From Methylococcaceae bacterium (GTDB lineage: Bacteria; Pseudomonadota; Gammaproteobacteria; Methylococcales; Methylomonadaceae): a stretch of 64,000 nt of DNA. The notes beneath the pieces are model-generated. The model did not search any database, had not been told where the DNA came from, and saw nothing but the letters and a program-made list of their open reading frames with translations. The stretch covers positions 1-64,000 of the forward strand of contig JAKIUK010000015.1 in the NCBI GenBank assembly GCA_021647585.1, read 5' to 3'. Below are positions 25,869 to 34,427 of the stretch, piece by piece. The position numbers and the translations under genes were made by a program. Position 1 is the stretch's first letter, and the number at the start of each line of letters is the position of its first letter.

Positions 25869-27464
25869 ATGGCTACTAAAGAATTCTGGATTCAGATTGA
25901 AAGTCACGCATGGGACTTAAGTCCTAATGACATCAATCGTATGACCGGTGAACAAATTCGTGATATGGGTGATAATCAAGATCCGATCATCAAGTCTCTA
26001 AAATCTCCTGTAACAGGTGTTGCACGAGAGGTCGAGATGTTCGAGCCGGTAAAAGGAGAAGCGCTTGTTCTTCGACGATATACCGCCGATTGGGCTGCAC
26101 CTGATGATAGGAAAGTTAACCCTTGGGATCTCAATGAGCCAGATCCCACTGACGATGGGACAATGGGTACAATTCCTGGACCCACCATTGAATGCCAAGT
26201 TGGTGACGATGTAATTGTACATTTCAGAAACATGGATACGCGAGACAACAAGCATGAATTGGAACGGACGCATAGCCTCCACCCCCACGGAATCGTTTTT
26301 GCTCCCGAACATGATGGCGCATACCCTCTTTCACCGGAAGACCGTAATCAACCTGTTGATGGAGAAGCAGCTTTGTGGTCTATTCCAAAGCTTGGAGTTG
26401 ATGGGTTTAAGAAATCTGATAGAGTCCCACCAGGAGCGTCCTTTACTTATAAATGGGACACATTCAGTTGGCCGGCTACAGCCGGCGTCTGGCTATACCA
26501 TGACCACTCAATTTGTGATCATCATAATGTCGGGTTGGGAGCTATTGGCTTTCTGGTAATTCACAACTCAGCCGACGAAGATGATGTGCTAGAACAGGAT
26601 CTCCCTTCCGGGGATGTCAATGGGGCGTTGATTCTCAATAATAAATATGTGGTGCCGCCGCAAAAAGCGTTTTACCTTCAGGTCTATCATGAGATGCGAA
26701 CCGAATTTGATGACCGTGCAATGACTATTAACGGCCGACGTTGGCTAGGTAATACACCAACGTTGATTGGTGGGGTGGACTCTAAAATGCGCTTTGGCCT
26801 GATAGCGATGAACGATACTACTTTTCATACCTTCCATTTGCATGGGCATAGATGGGTTGTTCCTGGACCGTCTGGTGACAAAGTTGGTGGTGAACCGCCC
26901 TTTGGAACAGGTGTTCAGGTCAGTCCTTTAAACAAAGGAGTTTCACAATTTGAGGATACACGAATATTTGGGCCTGCAAATGCCTTCAGCTTCACGATCA
27001 ATCAGGGTAGCTTTATGGGTCCACCGTTGGGTGGTGGTGCAAAAGGTGAGTGGCATATGCATTGCCATGTTCTGAGGCACATGATGCGCGGGATGATGGG
27101 GTCGCTTCTTATTGTTGATCAGGGTGATGAAGCAACGGAGCTACCTCGCGGCGTCAAATGTCCCACAGATGAAGATGAGGATACTGGAGCAGCAGTGACT
27201 ATAGTAGTCGATAGTTTTGCATTTATGCCACCAGAGGTAACAGTCTCTGCCGGATCGGAGGTAACCTTTCATTTCAAAGAGGAAGACCACACTGTCACAA
27301 CTCCCTTAGGTGGCGGCATCGAAATAAATAAAGGTGGTGGACCTGACGACCCCATGGATGAGGATGACAAGGAGACTGTTACCATCAGCGGCAATTCTGG
27401 TGACGAGATTAATTATATCTGTGGAATCCATAGCTTTATGAAAGGGAAAATAAGGATTACGTAG
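25869..27464 (+). CDS. Multicopper oxidase with C-terminal cupredoxin domain
   Basis: 531 residues. Domain 1 (about 60-235) has the copper histidines HPH at 138-140 and HDH at 211-213. Domain 2 (about 250-418) has HLHGH at 323-327 and the HCH box: C399, H400, H404 and M409 give a type 1 site with Met axial ligand. Together these supply the eight trinuclear-cluster histidines of a laccase-like enzyme. Residues about 442-531 add a plastocyanin-like domain with H474, C518, H521 and M524, a further type 1 copper that could pass electrons to the oxidase. There is no signal peptide or Tat motif at the N-terminus (MATKEFWIQIESHAWDL), which is odd for a copper oxidase. It looks richer in GC than its neighbours and may be acquired. 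Substrate unknown. Confidence 0.88.
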   Translation: MATKEFWIQIESHAWDLSPNDINRMTGEQIRDMGDNQDPIIKSLKSPVTGVAREVEMFEPVKGEALVLRRYTADWAAPDDRKVNPWDLNEPDPTDDGTMGTIPGPTIECQVGDDVIVHFRNMDTRDNKHELERTHSLHPHGIVFAPEHDGAYPLSPEDRNQPVDGEAALWSIPKLGVDGFKKSDRVPPGASFTYKWDTFSWPATAGVWLYHDHSICDHHNVGLGAIGFLVIHNSADEDDVLEQDLPSGDVNGALILNNKYVVPPQKAFYLQVYHEMRTEFDDRAMTINGRRWLGNTPTLIGGVDSKMRFGLIAMNDTTFHTFHLHGHRWVVPGPSGDKVGGEPPFGTGVQVSPLNKGVSQFEDTRIFGPANAFSFTINQGSFMGPPLGGGAKGEWHMHCHVLRHMMRGMMGSLLIVDQGDEATELPRGVKCPTDEDEDTGAAVTIVVDSFAFMPPEVTVSAGSEVTFHFKEEDHTVTTPLGGGIEINKGGGPDDPMDEDDKETVTISGNSGDEINYICGIHSFMKGKIRIT

Positions 27465-27837
27465 AGAAGATATCACACCCAAATATTCGTTGAGGAAGTG
27501 GATAGAACACATACGTTTGGAGGTAAGGTGTCAGGCCATGAGTTTTGAATTCTTTAGTATTCGACTCACCATCAAGTAGGAGAGAAAACAAGGGTCAGCC
27601 TGAGGCTGACCCCTTGAATATTCTTGCGTTAAGTGCAGAACCCGTTTCAGAAATTAGAGGTTTTTGGGGATTTAAACTTTAAATATGAATCAATTGAGTC
27701 ATTTTTTTTGTTGAGATTAGAGTATAACCGGTGAAAAATATGTAGTACCAACTGAGACAAAATAAATCAATCGGCACTGATCCCATAGATTCTTTTGAGT
27801 TGACTAAAAATTCAGAATAACAATAGAGGAGCTCATA
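27465..27837. other. Spacer between multicopper oxidase and secreted protein gene
   Basis: 373 bp. It contains the palindrome at 27592-27612 and a ribosome-binding site (GAGGAG) just before 27838. No further gene was seen. Confidence 0.5.
27592..27612. repeat. GGGTCAGCCT palindrome downstream of the multicopper oxidase
   Basis: Perfect 10-bp arms (GGGTCAGCCT and its complement) around one base, within a slightly longer imperfect palindrome. No T-run follows on either strand, so termination is uncertain. Confidence 0.6.
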
Positions 27838-28548
27838 ATGTACAACTACATAATTATTTTATTTCTTTCTTTCGTTAATATCTCCTTTGTATATGCTGAA
27901 TGCGAATTCGAGTTGAAAGATATAGAGAAAAATAAAAACCCACAATCAGAAGTCGATGCCTTCAGGTCAAAGAACGAATTTCTGAACAAATGTAACGTGT
28001 TAGTCGTTTATTCGAAAAATAGTACCCCTGTTAAATGGATGATTGCTGAAATTAATGAGGCAGGTGAATTTAAACAAATACCGTTTGTTGATCACGACAT
28101 TTTGTCAGCCGAATTGAAAAAAAATCCGATAAACGAAAATAAGATTGAAGCGCTGGTCAAATCAAAACTTGATAATTGTGTAAATATCAAATTTTACCTG
28201 TGGTCTGCAGGTATCGGCATTGGAGGCACATGGGGAGACGGACAATTTACCATCGGTACATCACCCAATGAACAAACCTATTATTTTACTGCTAGCGGCT
28301 TTAGTTTGGCTGAAGTTGGTGTAGCAAAGTTTAATACTAATGGAGAAATTTGCGGTATTAAAAATGAAGATGATATTTCAAATTTTTCTGGTATTTATAG
28401 AGGCTTTGGTGCTGGCCTTGCCATACTTCCAGGCATTGGATACTGGTGGTTTGAAAATCAAAATGGCGTGACCATAACACTCAACAGTTATTTTCATGGG
28501 ATATTTGTAGGCTTGTCACTAAAAAGCCTTATTTTGGAATTAAAGTAG
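27838..28548 (+). CDS. Secreted protein of unknown function
   Basis: 236 residues with a signal peptide (MYNYIIILFLSFVNISFVYA) and Cys just after the likely cleavage site. Not recognised. The first half is charged; the second half is Gly- and aromatic-rich (AGIGIGGTWGDGQFTIGT, YRGFGAGLAILPGIGYWWFE) and could be a small beta-barrel or surface domain. GAGGAG lies 7 nt upstream of the ATG. Separated by 53 bp from the lipoprotein gene on the same strand, so they probably share a transcript. Confidence 0.6.
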   Translation: MYNYIIILFLSFVNISFVYAECEFELKDIEKNKNPQSEVDAFRSKNEFLNKCNVLVVYSKNSTPVKWMIAEINEAGEFKQIPFVDHDILSAELKKNPINENKIEALVKSKLDNCVNIKFYLWSAGIGIGGTWGDGQFTIGTSPNEQTYYFTASGFSLAEVGVAKFNTNGEICGIKNEDDISNFSGIYRGFGAGLAILPGIGYWWFENQNGVTITLNSYFHGIFVGLSLKSLILELK

Positions 28549-28601
28549 ACCTAATAAAAATACTTACAAACAATATGCTAATCAGAAAAGGAACAATAAC
28601 A

Positions 28602-30713
28602 ATGAAAATAGCAACGCAAAGCCTGATTATTCTACTGTCCGTAACATTGACCAGCTGTGCCTGGTTTAAACCAAACCCTTATGCAAATTTTTCTGTCGGC
28701 GATGTGGATGAAGATGGGCCGGATACCGAAGCCACTATTTTGGTGGGTGACCCACAAGTAATTTCTAGAGAAACATTGATTAATGACCGTTTAAGAGAAT
28801 CTGAGCATATTGATGATTTGTTGAAGGAAAGTAGAACATTAAAATTTGAACCGCAAATTTTCCGCGATATTAAGGTGGTTAACGCCTTTGCCTCTCAATT
28901 AGGGGTCAGTTTTGACCCTTCTATAGGGAGTGCATTCAATCGGCAAGAGGGAATTGCAGACATATCAACAGAAATTGAAATGCTCAAATTAAGGAACCAA
29001 CTAAATCAGTTACAACAACTGGTTAATACTGATCCATCAAATCAGTTACTTAACCCTACAACAAAAGAACCTAAAGAAACCGATCCAACACAAAATCAGG
29101 CGACAAAGCCCAATACAGATGCTCTTACTAGTACCGCAAAAGAGAAAGAAGGTACTTTAATTAAGCTTAATGCAGTTGTTAATACACTTCTTAGTACCGC
29201 TGCAGATAAACTCCAAGAAAAAGCAAGGGGATCTCAGCTCTCGTCATCCCCAGAGGAACATTTTGAAGACTTAAACGCCTACCGTGCACGTCTACGGCAA
29301 AGGCAGGCTGAAATAAACCTGGATGATGTGCATGATACTGTTGGAAATACATTGTACCGCTTACAACTAAACGCCACCGTTTTGCCGGGTGAAATTAAAA
29401 ATAAATACGGGGTTCTTGATTTTGCAGTTACTGGAAGTGAGGTATCGGAACGTGACCTAATTTTGACATATGCTAATTGGATATCTGCTCTTAATATAAG
29501 ATATAAAAATATGGAAAAGGAGCCTTCAACAAATCCCAATAAGCAAGAATGGGATCAAATGATAGACTTTTTTGAGGATAAGGAATATGTGCGACGATGT
29601 GAATATGAAAAAGAAGAAGAAGGGAAGTCATGGCCAATGATTGTTTTTCTTTCTCCGGAAAATGACTTGAAAGCAAGTTTGGATAATGGGGACCAATCTA
29701 TTTCACAAGTTTCCACTCAAACTAATATAAATCAAATTATTTTGAGACGCGCTATTTTTGACAGATACAAATCATCAAAAATACGAGCGTTATTATTAAA
29801 ACCACTCGAGATACTTAAATCTAAACAACAGTACAAAAACTATCAATTCGAACTCGCTAAAATGAAACCTGGGGAATCTGATCAATCAAAGAAATCTTAT
29901 CAATACAAAGTCCAACAAGTTAACAAAGCTAAAGAAGAGTTAAATAAATATAAGGAAGAAACATCTGATAGCTTAAGTGCTACATGCTCAGCAACTAGTA
30001 ATTATCCACCCCCAAATTTCATCACCGCTATGACCATCAGAGGTGATAATAACAAGCTATATTGGAAAGATGATCATGTCTATACCTATCAAGCTCAGCC
30101 CACAGAAAAAGTCCAGCGATTATCATCACTAGCCAGTGCGGCTAATTCCATGCAATCCGCATTTGCATTAGCGGCAACGCTCCCTCAGTATGGCGTAGCT
30201 ATTGATGCTGGTGCAGCGGCGGCAAGAGCGGCAGTTGGTTTGGTCGACGCCATTGAAAGAATACCATTGGTCATTGGTTACACGGATACTGGTCGCATAT
30301 CGACTAAAGAAAAGCGTAAGCCCCATTTCGGCTATATTTTTGGGCCAAAGGCGATATTACAGTCTGATGAAAATCAACTGGTTTATAAACAAGTCCCTGC
30401 GAGTCATTCAGTTTTTGCCGATATTTCTGTACCCAGTTGGTGGTCAAGCCTAACCCTTCAAACCAAAAGTGTGTGGGCAGGAAATTGGCATAATGGTGCA
30501 AAAATCCTTAAATCATATAACAAAAGCCATGAGATAGAAGTACGTTTACGTCCGGGTCCACAGGGATTCTATAATTTAACTAACTATTTATATTCTAATA
30601 CGATACCTTTAGGAAACGCTGAAGAAGCAACAATAGATGAAATTTTACCTAATACTGTTAGTGTTTGTGCAAGAGGAGAAGTTGACTTTTCAATTAAAGG
30701 AAACAATCTTTAG
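28602..30713 (+). CDS. Large lipoprotein, ended by an in-frame amber codon
   Basis: 703 residues. Lipoprotein signal MKIATQSLIILLSVTLTSC with lipobox LTSC. Contains a low-complexity Asn/Thr/Lys/Pro linker (about 145-180), a helical middle part (KAKEELNKYKEE) and an Ala-rich amphipathic stretch (SAANSMQSAFALAATLP) near 510. Family not recognised. The stop is TAG at 30711-30713, but the same frame stays open and protein-like for 321 further codons to 31676, so the original product was probably about 1024 residues; the sequence around the stop (SIKGNNL-stop-RNPKVFFLG) reads as one IPT/TIG-like strand pair. Start ATG 28602 has AAAGGA upstream; the longer frame from 28575 would bury the signal peptide. 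Confidence 0.65.
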   Translation: MKIATQSLIILLSVTLTSCAWFKPNPYANFSVGDVDEDGPDTEATILVGDPQVISRETLINDRLRESEHIDDLLKESRTLKFEPQIFRDIKVVNAFASQLGVSFDPSIGSAFNRQEGIADISTEIEMLKLRNQLNQLQQLVNTDPSNQLLNPTTKEPKETDPTQNQATKPNTDALTSTAKEKEGTLIKLNAVVNTLLSTAADKLQEKARGSQLSSSPEEHFEDLNAYRARLRQRQAEINLDDVHDTVGNTLYRLQLNATVLPGEIKNKYGVLDFAVTGSEVSERDLILTYANWISALNIRYKNMEKEPSTNPNKQEWDQMIDFFEDKEYVRRCEYEKEEEGKSWPMIVFLSPENDLKASLDNGDQSISQVSTQTNINQIILRRAIFDRYKSSKIRALLLKPLEILKSKQQYKNYQFELAKMKPGESDQSKKSYQYKVQQVNKAKEELNKYKEETSDSLSATCSATSNYPPPNFITAMTIRGDNNKLYWKDDHVYTYQAQPTEKVQRLSSLASAANSMQSAFALAATLPQYGVAIDAGAAAARAAVGLVDAIERIPLVIGYTDTGRISTKEKRKPHFGYIFGPKAILQSDENQLVYKQVPASHSVFADISVPSWWSSLTLQTKSVWAGNWHNGAKILKSYNKSHEIEVRLRPGPQGFYNLTNYLYSNTIPLGNAEEATIDEILPNTVSVCARGEVDFSIKGNNL

Positions 30714-30761
30714 CGTAATCCAAAAGTTTTTTTTCTAGGCCAACAACAACCGCAGCAAAAT

Positions 30762-31676
30762 GTGAAAGTTCTTCCAGACATGTCCGGGCTTTTGGTAAAG
30801 GTTAATGTAAATAGGCTACCACTTGATCCAACGCTTTTTAAGAATAAAAATGAGATTGTTGTTTGGACTAAGTTTGGGCAAGCACGTGCAATAAAGCCAA
30901 ATAATATTAAATTTACGGGATCAATAGAGGAGTGTTCTAGTATTACTAACCCGGAATTAAAGCCTGAAAAAAATGCATATGTTGTAAACAACTCAGCCGG
31001 AACAAATGAGTTTATAGTTCATGTCACATCTAAGATACCTGATGCTATGCAAAGTTGCCAGGTTATAGTACAAATGATTCCAAGGAACGAATCTTTACCA
31101 AGAGAGATCATAGCTAGTAGTGACACAGAAAGATTTGGAACTAGCTCGTATAAAGGGGCAATCAACTTAAACAAGTCAAATTCGCATATTGGACAAGATG
31201 CTGAAATATTTAGAGTCGGTCTGAGATGTCAGTTTTCTGAAATAAGTAACCCTAAACCAATATGGTCAATTATCAATGCTGTTTTATATCCAGATGCTGC
31301 TAGCAAAAAAATAAAAATCACCAAAAATAAAGTTACTAAACTGTCGTCGAATGAAATTGAATTAACCTTACCAAATAAATTTAATCTAGCGTATCCAGGT
31401 TTTTTAAAAACCGGTAAGTTTAAGCTGACAGTAATTAAACATCCAGAGGTCACCATCTCTGGGGACCTACCCGCTTCAGCAGCATCAGAAAAAAAAGTCA
31501 ATTTATCATTAGGCTTCACAAAAGGGGATTCAGAAAAAGATAAAGCTTTTAATAAGGCATGGTGTGATGAAAATTTAAATGCAACTTTGTCTATACCATC
31601 AATAGAAAACGTTGATATTCCAACGATTAAAGACGCTGCCATAAAACTTATCAAGAAAACAGAAGGTTGTATTTAG
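30762..31676 (+). CDS. C-terminal continuation of the split lipoprotein
   Basis: 304 residues from a GTG with no ribosome-binding site, in the same frame as the upstream lipoprotein and separated from it by one TAG and 16 sense codons. No signal peptide, which fits an internal part of an exported protein. The text is beta-rich with hydrophobic/hydrophilic alternation (IEECSSITNPELKPEK, EIELTLPNKFNLAYPGF) and five cysteines. Most likely a remnant not translated on its own, unless readthrough or internal initiation occurs. Family not recognised. Confidence 0.5.
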   Translation: MKVLPDMSGLLVKVNVNRLPLDPTLFKNKNEIVVWTKFGQARAIKPNNIKFTGSIEECSSITNPELKPEKNAYVVNNSAGTNEFIVHVTSKIPDAMQSCQVIVQMIPRNESLPREIIASSDTERFGTSSYKGAINLNKSNSHIGQDAEIFRVGLRCQFSEISNPKPIWSIINAVLYPDAASKKIKITKNKVTKLSSNEIELTLPNKFNLAYPGFLKTGKFKLTVIKHPEVTISGDLPASAASEKKVNLSLGFTKGDSEKDKAFNKAWCDENLNATLSIPSIENVDIPTIKDAAIKLIKKTEGCI

Positions 31677-31701
31677 CCACTGTTACTGAGTGGAGGTAAG
31701 C

Positions 31702-31866
31702 ATGACTAAATTTCTACAGCTATGTTCTGGCCCTAACGCGTCAGAAGCAATAAAAAAGACAATCAACGCCATCAAACAACAGCTTGGTTCAGACGATTGT
31801 ACCTTGGAAAATGAAGCATTGCTTGCGGCGGGGTCATTAAATTTAGGTGGCTATAACCTAAGTTAG
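31702..31866 (+). CDS. Small ORF with strong ribosome-binding site, probably frameshifted
   Basis: 54 codons starting MTKFLQLCSGPNASEAIKKT after GGAGGTAAGC, an excellent ribosome-binding site. It ends LNLGGYNLS at TAG 31864-31866. Restoring one T (AGTTTAGCG for AGTTAGCG) would continue as ANTIEGLKQFKREELIVWSS for about 21 codons, which reads as natural protein, so a one-base deletion is suspected. Not recognised. It lies between the lipoprotein remnant and the 743-codon ORF. Confidence 0.45.
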   Translation: MTKFLQLCSGPNASEAIKKTINAIKQQLGSDDCTLENEALLAAGSLNLGGYNLS

Positions 31867-32210
31867 CGAACACCATTGAAGGGCTTAAGCAATTTAAGAG
31901 AGAGGAACTTATCGTTTGGTCAAGTTGAAAATTTACATCCATTGGGGTTACTTTCGGAATAAGCGGAGTCAGAAAAATTTAATTCTGAAATGAGATACTA
32001 ACATTTTCAATGCTGGTTTTTTTATGTTTAGGGGTAAGTGTATGTCGTGATTAATAACCCTGGATACTTGTATGCAATAATCATAATTCGTTTATTTTTA
32101 TAATGTTCTAATACCACCAAGATTTTTCTTGGAAAAAACCGATCATTTTAATTGCGCAAGTCCCTAATGCTTATGAACAAATAACACAACAACTATTGAA
32201 AGGAAATATT
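31867..32210. other. Spacer after small ORF
   Basis: 344 bp. The first 65 bp contain the presumed frameshifted tail of the small ORF. The rest is AT-rich without a recognised element and should hold the promoter of the gene at 32211. Confidence 0.4.
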
Positions 32211-34427
32211 ATGGCTTTAATTGATGATGTTAAAAAAATATTGAATACCCTGTCACCTCATGGTTGGAAAGAACTATTTGAAGCTCATGGGCTGGATATT
32301 ACAGCAGTAGATATAGAGAGTGAACTACTGCAAGATATTTCCAGTTCAATCAACAGAGACTTTCCGGGTTTTGATGATTTTGCGGAAGAAGGAAAACAAG
32401 GAATAACGCCTTCTATACCAGCACGAAGTCTAGTTTATCATGCGTTATCATCACAGCATGTCAAGTGGGAAGATATTGGGCAAAGCAAAAAATTAACAAA
32501 ATTCCCCACATTAAAGCAAATAGAGACAGTCGAGAATTATGTGTATGCTGCAAAAAAAATATCACTCAGTGTCATTGAAGCCATTCATGATAAAGCAAAT
32601 TTAGCTATTGTTGTCTTTGCCAATCAATATCGAAATGCTATTGATACTCCACATAAAAAGCATGCTGATTTAGTCTATTCACGAACTGGAGTTGCCAGAG
32701 TCGGAAATGCTAAAATGTCTTACAATAAACAAACTCGTTCATTTGATCCATTGACCAATAAAAAGAGTGAGATCCGTGTTCTTCCCGCAAAATATAATGC
32801 TTATTTAGCTGTTAAAATGAAAGGAAGTGCAAAACTCTTGGGTAAACGTTTTAATAAAATACTGGATATCCCATTTAGTAACATACCCTTAGATCAAGAC
32901 CTTAATTTCTGGTCTCCAGTCCATAAATTATTTTCGGGTACAGAGTGTTTGGAGGGATTAAATTTGCAGGTCAGCTACGATTCATTTCAAAGCAACGAAA
33001 AAATAAGAAAAATTCATAAATTCATCGCAAATGAATTTGATGAGGATACAGGAAGTACACCACCTCAACACGCTAACTTCCCTTTTAAGTTTAGCGAAGA
33101 CATTGCTGATTTTGACCAAGATAATAACCTAGTAAAACCAATCGCCCACACTGCTATTGTGGCAAAAGCAGAAGTCAATGGTCAGCCGTCTATATTACGA
33201 AAAAGTTTTCAATTACCTCTCAATAGAAATGGAAACTCTGTTGCGGTTTTTAGTTCCAGTATGGAATTTCGGGCCGCAGAAAAGCAAAACCCAATTTCAC
33301 AAACAGCGACAGGTGCTCAGCGTTCTGTGCCTGAATATGCCCATGTTCGCACACAAATTGTTGGAGGACAGGAAGAAAATATTAATGATCTAGACAATCA
33401 TGTTAATTATATTATTAATAAGGAATTTGATGCATTGCATTACCTGGATTTTACTGGGGATGGATTTGTTTCAGCAGTGATTAATGCCCCTCAATTGAAT
33501 TCTTTTACTCAAGTGAGTGCTTATTCCATCGTTGCTCCTCCTGACTACTTCCCCTATTGTGAACAAAGTACAATATTTGATTCAATGATTGATAAAAATG
33601 TATGGTCTCGTTCACCACAAACGTTAGCGGATATTCGCTTACTTCCCAATGTTAAATCTCATCCCCAACTCCTATTTCAAGGAATTGAAGCCTTTGATAC
33701 CTGTACTGCATTGATCAATGGAACGGTTGATGAGGGTATTGCGCAAACTAATTTTAAAGCGACGTTTGAAAATAGGGTGACATACCTGACTGATGGAGCT
33801 GCAGGCGTCTTTGCTCCAGGTTGGGATACTAGTTTTGATATGCTTCAAGTCGGTAACGTAAATGTTCCACACTTAGCAGCCTATGGGTTGGGAAGTCCTT
33901 TTCCTGAAGATGCAAAGCTCTGTGCTGCAATCAGTTCTTTCTGGCCTGCTGTTGCGCCAGATATTGCCCGTTCTTTTTGGCCTGATGCTAGTTTTAGGAA
34001 GACTATCATTCCATTGACTGATGAAGAAATTGGTTCAACAGGTGGACTTGGCTGGGATGGCGAACACGGGCCAATTGTGACAATCGATGCTGGACAAGAG
34101 ATTGTCACATACAAAAAATTTACTTATGTCGATTACACTTTGAATGCACTTGATAACAAATTTGACTATCATAAATTAGCAAATATTGATTCCGTGGAAT
34201 ATTTGGATCGTGTAGAGAAATATCTTTTAGCAACAGAGCACGTACCGGACAATGCAATTCTATTAAGCTACACACAAGAAAAAACTAGCAATAGTGTCAC
34301 TCATCACTACCGATTTATGCTGGATTTCGATGAAATTGAATCAAACAAAGATCATGTTCAATTAAAATTGTTACAAGATAGGAAAATTTCAGTTGATAGT
34401 AACAACCAAGTAACGATAAATAGATGA
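32211..34427 (+). CDS. Protein of unknown function coupled to a flavoprotein
   Basis: 738 residues from ATG 32211 (GGA 7 nt upstream; a TTG at 32196 overlaps that site). No signal peptide or membrane segment. Not assigned to a family with certainty. The segment SRTGVARVGNAK near 163 resembles the opening of LodA-type quinoproteins (SIGVARLGNA), and near residue 595 is LCAAISSFWPAVAPD, with Cys and Trp seven residues apart, followed by PLTDEEIGSTGGLGWDGEHG. The LodA CPWQADF motif is missing. Its stop overlaps the start of the next gene as ATGA, and that gene encodes a LodB/QhpG/halogenase-type flavoprotein, an arrangement seen for quinoproteins whose Cys-Trp cofactor is made by a flavoenzyme. 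This is a hypothesis, not an assignment. Confidence 0.6.
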   Translation: MALIDDVKKILNTLSPHGWKELFEAHGLDITAVDIESELLQDISSSINRDFPGFDDFAEEGKQGITPSIPARSLVYHALSSQHVKWEDIGQSKKLTKFPTLKQIETVENYVYAAKKISLSVIEAIHDKANLAIVVFANQYRNAIDTPHKKHADLVYSRTGVARVGNAKMSYNKQTRSFDPLTNKKSEIRVLPAKYNAYLAVKMKGSAKLLGKRFNKILDIPFSNIPLDQDLNFWSPVHKLFSGTECLEGLNLQVSYDSFQSNEKIRKIHKFIANEFDEDTGSTPPQHANFPFKFSEDIADFDQDNNLVKPIAHTAIVAKAEVNGQPSILRKSFQLPLNRNGNSVAVFSSSMEFRAAEKQNPISQTATGAQRSVPEYAHVRTQIVGGQEENINDLDNHVNYIINKEFDALHYLDFTGDGFVSAVINAPQLNSFTQVSAYSIVAPPDYFPYCEQSTIFDSMIDKNVWSRSPQTLADIRLLPNVKSHPQLLFQGIEAFDTCTALINGTVDEGIAQTNFKATFENRVTYLTDGAAGVFAPGWDTSFDMLQVGNVNVPHLAAYGLGSPFPEDAKLCAAISSFWPAVAPDIARSFWPDASFRKTIIPLTDEEIGSTGGLGWDGEHGPIVTIDAGQEIVTYKKFTYVDYTLNALDNKFDYHKLANIDSVEYLDRVEKYLLATEHVPDNAILLSYTQEKTSNSVTHHYRFMLDFDEIESNKDHVQLKLLQDRKISVDSNNQVTINR

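Noticed and set aside
30711..30713. Pyrrolysine at the amber codon of the lipoprotein gene
   Set aside because: TAG is used as an ordinary stop elsewhere in the window (for example the kinase and patatin-region genes) and no Pyl machinery is visible.
32211..34427. Direct call as LodA lysine oxidase
   Set aside because: The CPWQADF-type motif and the tryptophan region of LodA were not found; only weak N-terminal resemblance and the flavoprotein partner support kinship.
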